From NCBI GenBank assembly GCA_021613375.1, contig CM038728.1, positions 33,582,407 to 33,646,406 of the forward strand: a DNA stretch of 64,000 nucleotides. The letters are read 5' to 3'. This stretch comes from Megaleporinus macrocephalus (taxonomy: Eukaryota > Chordata > Actinopteri > Characiformes > Anostomidae). The translations under genes were made by a program, and so were the position numbers. Below are positions 56,107 to 64,000 of the stretch, one piece after another (within the stretch, counting starts at the first letter, position 1; every line of letters starts with the position of its first letter). The notes under the pieces were generated by a model. It was not told the origin of the DNA. It saw only the letters and a program-made list of their open reading frames with translations, and made no database searches.

Positions 56107-56553
56107 TCAGTGCAAACGATTGCTGTACAACTCACCAAATAAGGATTGCAATATAAAATCACACAGAACATCAAGCAAATAGAGCTTCTGGCTGAAGCTG
56201 CTCTACACTCTAAAGCTAAGAGAAACATCTCAGGTTACTCAGAATTCATTCCCTCCTAATGCACTCTGGGCGACTGGGTTCTGGCAGACCTGCGTGTGCA
56301 GAAAACTGTGTGAGATGCTTCTGTCTTTGCGTCATGAAGACAAATCTCTCGGTTTATGTGAATGATATTGCAGTAGGAGTGGAGTAATAGAGAAGTGTGT
56401 TATTTTACTGTGACCTTTGTGGAGATGTTTCTCTGGAGACTCCATGAAGCAGAAAGGGCAGAATACACAGCCGTCGCTACTACAGTCACATGATGAGGTT
56501 TCACCGTCTAGAACAGATGCTGTGGTTTGTACACTTGAACCTAAGGCCACCAG
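56107..56553. other. Unique sequence, no gene seen
   Basis: Balanced composition; nothing recognised before the ATCT microsatellite. Confidence 0.45.
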
Positions 56554-56674
<121 letters not shown>

Positions 56675-56680
56675 ATGACT

Positions 56681-57448
56681 CTCTGTCTTCTGTCTGTCTA
56701 TCCATCAATCAATCAGACAGACAGTTTTGGCCTAAACTGCTAAAAGACATCAGCAGTAAATATTTTAGCACAGAACGATTTGCTGATTTATTTATTAAAT
56801 ACATCTCTCTTCGTTTCGCACCTCCTCTCGTCGGAACCAGGAGTTCCAGAGTCGTTTTCATGCTTTACAGGAGCCGCTCATAAATGGTATTCTATGTGAT
56901 GAATGGAGAGCGAAGCGGCTTCAAAGCAGAGGCTTCGAGAGACGCGGGATTGTTGCGATTGAGCAGACATCTATAATGATTTTAAGCGAACGAGTCTGGC
57001 ACTGAAGAATCTCTCTGTTTTGAAATCAAACACGCCGCAAAGTGTTCCTGGCACCGCGAGCACTGTTAGCGATTTAGAATTCATCAAAGCTGCTCTCGAC
57101 TCCGGATGGGTCGGGAAAAAGACACACGCCGATGTCGCACACACACGCTTCCTCTTCGCTTTGGCGGCCGTCTCATCAACACGGCCATTAATATTCACAA
57201 AATCCCTCCAGCCTTAAAATATTGACTGTTGGAGCGCCGGCTTTGGTTTGACGTGATTATAAACCATGTGTGGCTGCTTTGGTTCAGCGATATGTCAGCT
57301 CTGTCATTAGCGGCTAATGCTAACGCTAGTCTGGTTAAAAAGAAACAGGCAAAGCTGCTTGATTGGAGTAAATACTCTGGGCAGTAATTCGCGTCAGCTG
57401 ACCAACAATCATTTGATGTGATTGTAAGCATTTGTTGCTGCTTTGGCA
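56681..57448. promoter_or_regulatory. Candidate conserved non-coding element
   Basis: About 750 bases of unique sequence with GCTCATAAATGGTATTC, CTATAATGATTTTAAGC, GGCCATTAATATTCAC, GTGATTATAAACC and GTCATTAGCGGCTAATGC. Overlapping frames on both strands (65-84 codons) show no domain. One of the strongest enhancer-like blocks in the window by composition. Confidence 0.48.
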
Positions 57449-57519
<71 letters not shown>

Positions 57520-57556
57520 CGTCCGTCCGTCCGTCCGTCCATCCGTCCGTCCGTCC
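57449..57556. repeat. (ATCT)n then (GTCC)n compound microsatellite
   Basis: About 17 ATCT units, then GTCC/ATCC units to 57556. It is followed by TCTGGACTTGATGTTGGGGT. Confidence 0.97.
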
Positions 57557-57634
57557 ATCTGTCTGGACTTGATGTTGGGGTTGAAACCCATAGTATTGGC
57601 ATATATATATATAAGCGCTATATGGTTTACCAGT

Positions 57635-57672
<38 letters not shown>

Positions 57673-57713
57673 GTCTGGACTTGATGTTGGGGTTAACACC
57701 TATAGTATTGGCC

Positions 57714-57750
<37 letters not shown>

Positions 57751-57754
57751 TGTG
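57557..57754. repeat. Two duplicated units each ending in an (ATCT)n tract
   Basis: GTCTGGACTTGATGTTGGGG and TATAGTATTGGC occur near 57560-57600 and again near 57672-57713, each followed by an ATCT run (57637-57671 and 57714-57750). So the microsatellite plus its flank was tandemly duplicated, about 112 bases apart. Confidence 0.85.
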
Positions 57755-58540
57755 TCACACCCTCCTTCAGCTCAGTACAGAGCCAAATACCCCTTAACAC
57801 TCCAATTCCCAGAATTCTTCAGGTGCTCACATGACTTTCCACTATCCTAGATCTTCTTCACCTGATTACTAATTGTTCTGCTGGTATTAATACCATATAA
57901 ACTGGTTTCTTACTCATTGTTACTGCTGCTACAGTACATGTTAGTGTAGAGTCGGCTGTGTGTGTGTAAAAGCACTAATTACTGTATTAATACTATTTGC
58001 ATATTGAATAGTGTTTAGCTGAGCAAATAAAAGCTTCCTACACATATAGCATTCTGTTTTGCTCACAGGCCAACTACTATGATGATTGCACCAACAGAAA
58101 ATAGTGCAAATGCCTCCTACCATACTCAGATAACATGGAGACGTTGTTTTTAATATTCTCCCTCTAATCTGTGGCACTCACTTCACCTCCAGTCAAGCTC
58201 AGCGCTTACTTTTAATAAACACCTGAAAACGTGTGTCTTTAACTCAGAGCTTAATTAAAATTCTACATCTCTTTGGTATGTATCTCTTTCATCTGTGTCC
58301 CTAAAGCTTTTTAAAAGAATGCTCACAGTTTCTTCTTTAACTCGGCCTGTCGAGCACCACTGCTCTGAACGGCGCTCTATAAATAAAGGTTATTAACCAA
58401 GATATTATATAACTATTGAATAGTCTCGTTAATTTAACTTGTACTGAAGTTTCAGAACTTTTATTTTTAATTCATAGACATCAAAAATACTAATACTTTG
58501 GAAAAAGTATGAGATATATTAACTTTTGGAGTATACGTGG
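57755..58540. mobile_element. Sequence containing a LINE-like 3' tail at about 58190-58400
   Basis: ACTGCTCTGAACGGCGCTC, TATAAATAAAGGTTATTA at 58359-58396 resembles the 3' end of L2-type fish LINEs (GCGCTATATAAATAAA pattern ending in short tandem ATTA). The upstream boundary is uncertain. The rest is AT-rich unique sequence without a gene. Confidence 0.45.
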
Positions 58541-59165
58541 AGTATAGCCTCGTCATGAGCGTGCTCAGATCACACATTAGGCGACAGCTGTTTGTCATTG
58601 CATCAGCTCGGCCACCCTCAGGGCTTTCACCTTTGACCCCGGACCCTAAAGCAGAATGAATCAGCGTCTGGGAGACATTTAGAGGCCTTTTTGTCTCTTC
58701 GTGTGCAGTTGACTTAACCGTTTAACCGAAAGGCTCCAGCGTTACCCAAACAAACACAGCGGCTGGCTTTCAGATGGAGATTCCGGATTTGTCTCTGACC
58801 GACGGCTGAAGGACTAGATCTGTTGTCTTGTTGCCGTGGTGGGTGACTGGTTCCCTCACAGCCTGTTCTGTAGTTTGGGACTATAAATAGATAAGCAGAC
58901 TCTGTTCTTCCTAAAGCTCCGGGCTGCTGCAGCTACCTCCGCTTGTCTGGAAGGATTTTCCTGGATTTCTGATATGCCACTAATGTATTTCAAATCTGCC
59001 GACGCTATCGATTGTAAGCTTGGAGTTTTGATTAAACCAAGATACGGAGATGACAAATCAATATCACGGCCCAGTGTTTCAGCTCAGAGTCACTCGATAC
59101 ACGTTTGTGTCAGATTTATAACATTGAAGACGGTCTGATTAGCTCATAAGTGCTGAGAATTGTGA
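58541..59165. promoter_or_regulatory. Candidate conserved non-coding element
   Basis: Unique sequence, with CACATTAGGCGACAGCTG (E-box CAGCTG), TTTGTCATTGCATCAGC, CAGAATGAATCAGCGTC and CTATCGATTGTAAGC. Composition fits a developmental enhancer. Not verified. Confidence 0.42.
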
Positions 59166-59168
59166 TGG

Positions 59169-59188
59169 ATATATATATATATATATAT

Positions 59189-59278
<90 letters not shown>

Positions 59279-59279
59279 A
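59169..59279. repeat. (TA)n microsatellite
   Basis: About 110 bases of TA, broken by two CAA interruptions (near 59190 and 59275). Confidence 0.97.
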
Positions 59280-59780
59280 TATATACTTACATATACTTCT
59301 ATATTGGAAAACCAGTTTTTTGAAAAATAGAATCCCATTTTCAGCACTTTTGTCTAAGAGTCACATATTTAACGGTAGATTCCACTGTTTCTTATAAATT
59401 CCTGCATATCAAAAAGTTATTCACAGTGGTTTGGTGTGAAGTCAGATCTGTTAACAGTGGTGGTGAATGGAACCAGACGTCCACCTCTAAAAACTCCTCA
59501 CAGAAAGTTCTTACAGTAGATGTTATAAATACACTGTCTGATTCTGAGACACTGTTTATGATAGTTTAGAGAAGATCTCAGTCTTAAACTCCATTCATGG
59601 TGGAGGGATACATGCAGGACGCTGTGAGGTTCAAATAGTCCCCAAAGAAAACCTAGTATTTTCAGATCTTCCACATTTTACCATCAACATCCAGATAAAC
59701 TCAGAAGACACGTGTAGCTTCACTGGTGGGTTTCATAAAGTAAATAAGTAAATACAGTGTATAGATTTGTGTTATAGACA
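59280..59780. other. Unique sequence, no gene seen
   Basis: AT-rich, no tandem order, no open frame of note. Confidence 0.45.
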
Positions 59781-59785
59781 TGGAG

Positions 59786-60465
59786 ACCCCTGGTTACCAT
59801 CACCACTACTGTAAACACCATCATCACCACTGTAAACACCATCATCACCACCACTGTAAACACCATCACCACCACCACTACAAACATCAACACCACCACT
59901 ATAAACATCATCACCACTGTAAACATCACTACCACTTCAAACACTATCACCACCACCACTGTAAACATCACTACCACTTCAAACACTATCACCACCACTG
60001 TAAACACCATCACCACCACTGTAAACACCATCATCACCACTGTAAACACCATCATCACCACCACTGTAAACACCATTACCACTGTAAACACCATCACCAC
60101 CACTGTAAACACCATCATCACCACCACTGTAAACACCATTACCACTGTAAACACCATCACCACCACTGTAAACACAATCACCACCACTGTAAACAACACC
60201 ACAATCACTGTAAACATCAACACCACTACTGTAAACGTCACCACCACTGTAAACACCATCACCACCACTGCAAACACCATCACTACCACTGTAAACATCA
60301 TCACCACCACTGTAAACACCATCACCACCACCACTGTAAACACCATCACCACCACTGTAAACATCATCACCACCACTGTAAACACCATCACCACCACTGT
60401 AAACACCACCACCACTATATACACCATCACCACTGTAAACATCACCACCACCACTGTAAACAACA
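59786..60465. repeat. 18/21-base minisatellite (CAC/CAT-rich)
   Basis: Units ACCATCACCACCACTGTAAA with one CAC more or less (18 or 21 bases), about 35 copies. Open on both strands for about 250 codons (His-Cys-Lys-rich plus, Val-Phe-Thr-rich minus) because all unit lengths are multiples of three. Not genes. Confidence 0.97.
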
Positions 60466-60640
60466 AGTTATCCAAAACCACAACTTTACAGGAGAGACCA
60501 AAAGCCTTCTTTGCTTCTAATGGAACTTAATGGAACCAGAATTCTTTCCAAGCTAGTTTGGAGCTCCTCTATTGGTCCATTCACCAAAACATTTTTAATC
60601 ATCATAAACACCAACAGCTTCTTTCAAATGATATTTTTAT
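60466..60640 (+). mobile_element. Family-1 MITE joined to the minisatellite
   Basis: Directly after the last CAC unit: GTTATCCAAAACCACAAC, CTTTACAGGAGAGACC, TTAATGGAACCAGAATTC, CCTCTATTGGTCCATTCACC. The left terminus is missing, so the minisatellite may have arisen in or replaced the MITE end. Confidence 0.7.
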
Positions 60641-61295
60641 TCATGAGTTTTATTTCTCAGTGTGTTCATTTTTTCAATCTTCATAAGAATTTTAGAGGAG
60701 AAGAAACAGCGAGGCAGGGTTTCTTTCTACCCACTGACTCCGTTTCTCATGGTTCGCTGAGACGTCGGGCTCATGCGACCCGCTCGGATCTATTCGGCAG
60801 CTATCAGGGAGGAAAAAAGTGACACGACTAAATGAAGAAAGAAAGTGAAACTCTGTCCGGCGGGATTAGCAGTGATTCATAAAACCCAGAGGAATCAAAC
60901 GGAGACGCAGAAAACAAATGTAAGCCCCGGAGGATTAGCGATCTCATTTCTCTGCGCAAGAAAGAAAAAGAGGATTGCGTCCGCTTCCTTTGATATCTGT
61001 CAAATTAATATCTCCTTAATTTCTCCGACTGCTGGCTCAGGTCAGACTCGCCGGCCTGCCTCGCTTCCTCGTCCCTTTTGTGTCCCTTTTGAAACGGTGG
61101 TCCGCGTCAACAGCGGGTGAAACCCCCATCAGGCACACGCAAAGGAGAAGGCCCAGAAAGAGGTTATTATATAAGGAAATAAAGGCTGTAGCTCATGCAT
61201 TGTTGCTTTAGCTTAGCCTGAGGCTCAGCTAACATCCAGCCTGGCGATAACACAGCCTTTCATAGGCCAAAGAAACGAGGGATATATTAGTCCGT
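60641..61295. promoter_or_regulatory. Candidate conserved non-coding element
   Basis: Unique, GC-balanced sequence with GGCGGGATTAGCAGTGATTC, GGAGGATTAGCGATCTC, GTCAAATTAATATCTCC and AACGGTGGTCCGCGTC. Two GGATTAGC words (OTX/PITX-like GGATTA) within 80 bases. Frames of 91-103 codons lack domains. Confidence 0.42.
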
Positions 61296-61299
61296 ATCC

Positions 61300-61505
61300 A
61301 TAGAATAGCAACTTTACAGGAGAGACCAAAAACTCACCGCACTTTCACTGGAAGTCAATGGAACCAGCATTCTTTCCAAGCTATTTTGGAGCATTTCTAT
61401 TGGTCCATTCATCTTAAAATTTACACACAAAGTAAACATCAGCTGTTGGGTTCAAAAGATACCAAAAACTAAAAATCAACAAAAATTAAGATACGTACGA
61501 TTCTT
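61300..61505 (+). mobile_element. Family-1 MITE
   Basis: GCAACTTTACAGGAGAGACC, GTCAATGGAACCAGCATTC, TTTTGGAGCATTTCTATTGG, TCAGCTGTTGGGTTCAAAAG in family order. Left terminus reduced. Confidence 0.75.
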
Positions 61506-61727
61506 AGGTCAGCGATGAAATATTATCATTCATTACCAGAAATGTAGGCTGTCATCGCTGATCTGATTATGTATACTTGCTAACGTCATGTTATTATTGT
61601 AGATAAAACAACAAAAAATAAATAAATATGCTAGGACGCTAATGATAACGCTCATCTGATTGAAATGTTTGAGCTTTATTTATAAAAAATGATTATTACC
61701 AACAATATTATCAGTTTTAATTCAGAG
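61506..61727. other. AT-rich junction sequence
   Basis: No element or gene seen; ends with the 8-base target duplication of the next element. Confidence 0.45.
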
Positions 61728-62176
61728 TTGGGCTGCAACAATCCAATTTTTGATAGTTGAATAATTTTGAGATTATTGTAACGAATAATTGATTGTTAGG
61801 ATTATTAATTGCTCAATTACCAAATAATTTCCACGTAGCTATCAGCTTTAAAATTTAGCTCGTTCTTGTTTTATGCATTCAATATTTTTAAAAATTCAAT
61901 ATATGCAACTGTGGCTTTGACATTGCGGTGTTTAAAACTTGGAACATGAACAGATTAATTGCGAATATTAATAATTCTTTGCTTCTTTGTTTAAACTCCA
62001 TTAACGATGTTACATCTTACAACATGAAATAGAACAGCTTTTAAGCTTAACTAGCTAACTTACCGAGGTGAACTCAGTTTTGAGGATGTTGTTCTTGAGG
62101 CTGATTTTTAAATTAGTTGGCAACAAATCTGGTCGTCAAATTTAGTCGACTAAGTCGATTAATCATTGCAACACTA
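61728..62176 (+). mobile_element. hAT-like non-autonomous element (449 bases)
   Basis: Left end TTGGGCTGCAACAATCC, right end GATTAATCATTGCAACACTA, matching the familiar fish pattern (TAGGGCTGCAAC ... GTTGCAGCCCTA) with ATCGACTTAGTCGACTAA near the right end. Flanked by ATTCAGAG (61720-61727) and ATTCAGAC (62177-62184), 7 of 8 identical, an 8-base target duplication as expected for hAT. No transposase frame. Confidence 0.87.
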
Positions 62177-62184
62177 ATTCAGAC

Positions 62185-62424
62185 TTAATTACTGCTAATC
62201 ATTAGTCATCCTAGTTTACTAATACTGGATCTGCCATTAGTGTTCCTGTCTATGTGGAAAGTAAAAAACATATTTCCATAGAAGTTTCGAAAAATGTGTT
62301 AAATTTGAAATAAATATATATATTTTTTTATATTATTGTAATCCTCATATACATATGGACACTTATTATAGTGTATGTTGGTGTATATATAAAAACTATG
62401 ATTATTGTTTTTTTTTTTGTTTTT
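62185..62424. other. AT-rich sequence, T runs
   Basis: Unique AT-rich DNA ending in two T runs near 62409-62430. Confidence 0.5.
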
Positions 62425-62612
62425 TTTTTTCGCTTGAACACGACAGCTGCTGTTTACATAGTGTGAGAATTTCACGATGAATGGACCAATAGAAATGCTC
62501 CAAATCAGCTTCTATTGACTTACATTAAAAGTAAATAGAGTTTTTGTTCTCTCCTGTAAAGTTGCCGCTTTTGGATCAACTTGTTTTTTATTGGACAGCA
62601 GTGATATGTATA
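62425..62612 (-). mobile_element. Family-1 MITE
   Basis: CTTGAACACGACAGCTGC, GGACCAATAGAAATGCTCC, TTGACTTACATTAAAAG, TCTCCTGTAAAGTTGCCGC, TTATTGGACAGCAGTGATAT in reverse family order. Confidence 0.77.
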
Positions 62613-63235
62613 TATTCAAAGATTGGATTTTGATTTCTCCCTCAGGACTTTCATACAAAATACATTTCTGGTGAAAGAAATTTTCACTCATGAAACCTGT
62701 AAACATGACACTGTTGGACCAAAAAACACCTAAATTTGGAATTCTCTGTTTTTCAGGTATCAGACCCCGTTCACACATGAGCCCTCCTGCTGATTCTGCG
62801 GGAATTGAGCTGAAGCCTCGTGCAGGAACATTGCTCCGCCAGTCTTACTGACATTCCAACGTGAGTACAGAAAGTTCCTCACTAACACTGCATGAGCTTA
62901 AGTGTTGATTTCTGAAAGTAAGAATTGAGATCTGACTTCAAACACAATTGAAACTAGAATTGAAATTCTGGGATTCAACGTCTGATTATTAACATCAAAT
63001 TAGATATCATACTGGACAAAGTTTGTCTGATGCTTGTCAATTTCTATAGATAACAATGCAGTTATATGTAAAATCTGGGCAGGTTTTGTGGAAGTCTTTA
63101 GATTTTCATGCACAATATGTTTGGTGAATTCAACATATTTTAAAAATTGGCTTTGCAAAAATTTGCCTAAATTTGATATTTTATGTCTTATTTTATGTAT
63201 TTTTCTAATATATTAAACTCACCAAAAAAAATTTA
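62613..63235. other. Unique AT-rich sequence, no gene seen
   Basis: A minus-strand 88-codon frame (62512-62778) starts outside and overlaps the MITE. No recognised protein. Confidence 0.45.
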
Positions 63236-63350
63236 ACTTGGACTTTACAGTCCAAAAACATTCTTTACTTTCTATGTATGTCAATGGAAGCATAATTTTT
63301 GACTTTGAAGTATTTCTATTGGTCCATTCAACATAAAATATTTATACAAT
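63236..63350 (+). mobile_element. Family-1 MITE fragment
   Basis: ACTTTACAGTCCAAAAAC, TATGTCAATGGAAGC, TTTCTATTGGTCCATTCAAC. Ends lost. Confidence 0.6.
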
Positions 63351-63359
63351 TTAAATAAA

Positions 63360-63915
63360 GATGTCATTTTTTTTAATGTAGAATAACACAAAACAACAAA
63401 AAAATGACTGGGGTTCAAATATCTGGACGCAAATGTTAGACATAGAAAATTACAAAATAAACAAAAAGCAACTTTTTTTACAATTTTGGACTACAATGAT
63501 ATAATTTGATTGGAGGTCAAATATTTGTACATAAATGTTGGATGTAGAAAAATAGAAAACAACCAAAATAAACTTTTTTTTTTTAAATCTGGGTTGCAAT
63601 GATATAATTTGATTGGAGGTCAAATATTTGGACACAAACATTGGATGTTTTTTTTTTATTTGGACTAGAATGATGTAATTTAACTGGAGGTCAAATAAAT
63701 ATATGTACATTTTGGATGTAGAAAAATAAGAAATAAACAAAAATGTACTTTAAAATAAATTGGACTGAAGGTCATATACCTGGACACAAATGTTAGATGT
63801 AGGAAAATACAAAATAAACAAAAACATACTTTTTTATTTGGACGAGAATAATGTAATTTTACTGGAGGTCAAATATTTGTATGTGAATGTTGAAAAGTCA
63901 ATCTGAGATTAACTA
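63360..63915. repeat. Degenerate tandem repeat, unit about 70-103 bases
   Basis: The phrase TGGAGGTCAAATATTTG (variants) starts at 63409, 63511, 63614, 63685, 63766 and 63863: spacings 102, 103, 71, 81 and 97. Each unit has AAATGTTGGATGTAGAAAA, AAATAAACAAAA and ATTTGGACTAGAATGAT. AT-rich; no gene. Confidence 0.85.
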
Positions 63916-64000
63916 AATGAGAAAATGTCACTACACTTTTCAAACTTCAGAGGGTTTTTTTCTTTCGGCCGTTGTTGTTGACCATCTCACGTCTCCCGTC
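63916..64000. other. Unique sequence at the window end
   Basis: A short stretch with GGCCGTTGTTGTTGACC; cut by the window edge. Confidence 0.4.

Noticed and set aside
54318..56182. Open frames of 195-354 codons on both strands
   Set aside because: Generated by the 9-base repeat (Val-Leu-Thr-Ala and Gln-Tyr-Ser patterns). No independent coding evidence.
59720..60520. His-Cys-rich plus and Val-Thr-rich minus frames of about 250 codons
   Set aside because: Generated by the 18/21-base minisatellite. The histidine pattern could suggest a zinc or metal-binding protein but is simply CAC/CAT codons.

Overview
This window looks like vertebrate nuclear DNA from a ray-finned fish. I infer this from the dense microsatellites and minisatellites, the many short inverted-repeat transposon remnants (hAT-like, TA-flanked and TTA-flanked MITEs), LINE 3' tails of the kind common in teleosts, and the lack of compact coding organisation. 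An otophysan such as a characin or catfish relative is possible, but the sequence does not prove it. I find no complete protein-coding gene, no tRNA or rRNA gene, no CRISPR array and no bacterial-type operon. All of the long open reading frames lie in tandem repeats whose units are multiples of three bases or are simple-sequence tracts.

Left edge (1-4.6 kb): about 1.1 kb of GA-rich simple sequence is followed by a GC-rich stretch that reads like a non-coding first exon (about 1340-2109, ending at a strong AAG|GTAAGG donor). A possible 30-base exon (3050-3079) sits in a conserved-looking block. If this is right, almost all of the window is the first intron or flank of a plus-strand gene whose coding exons lie to the right. 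The gene cannot be named from this window.

Middle: sparse, GC-richer, non-repetitive islands alternate with repeat blocks. The islands contain homeodomain-core (TAATTA), octamer (ATGCAAAT) and E-box-like words and look like conserved non-coding elements. The main ones are near 10.8-11.2, 17.0-17.9, 18.9-19.3, 20.2-22.9, 27.0-28.0, 29.6-30.1, 31.3-31.7, 34.9-35.6, 36.9-37.7, 45.7-46.3, 49.6-50.5, 52.0-52.6, 56.7-57.4, 58.5-59.1 and 60.7-61.3 kb. Such spacing is typical of regulatory deserts around developmental transcription-factor genes; this is inference, since no alignment was possible.

Repeat blocks: a 3.2-kb minisatellite (7.3-10.6 kb) with higher-order structure; a compound tandem and inverted array built from two MITE families (11.2-14.1 kb); 101-bp, about 350-bp, 41-bp, 20-bp, 165-bp, 9-bp, 18/21-bp and about 102-bp arrays; and two large blocks of a GTGCACTATA-type repeat (44.1-45.7 and 47.8-49.4 kb). 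Two paralogous segments (37.7-38.5 and 41.9-43.5 kb) differ by two insertions, giving natural empty-site controls for a LINE-like and a GC-rich inverted-repeat element. A 1.25-kb fold-back element lies at 35.6-36.85 kb. Several elements have visible terminal inverted repeats and target-site duplications.
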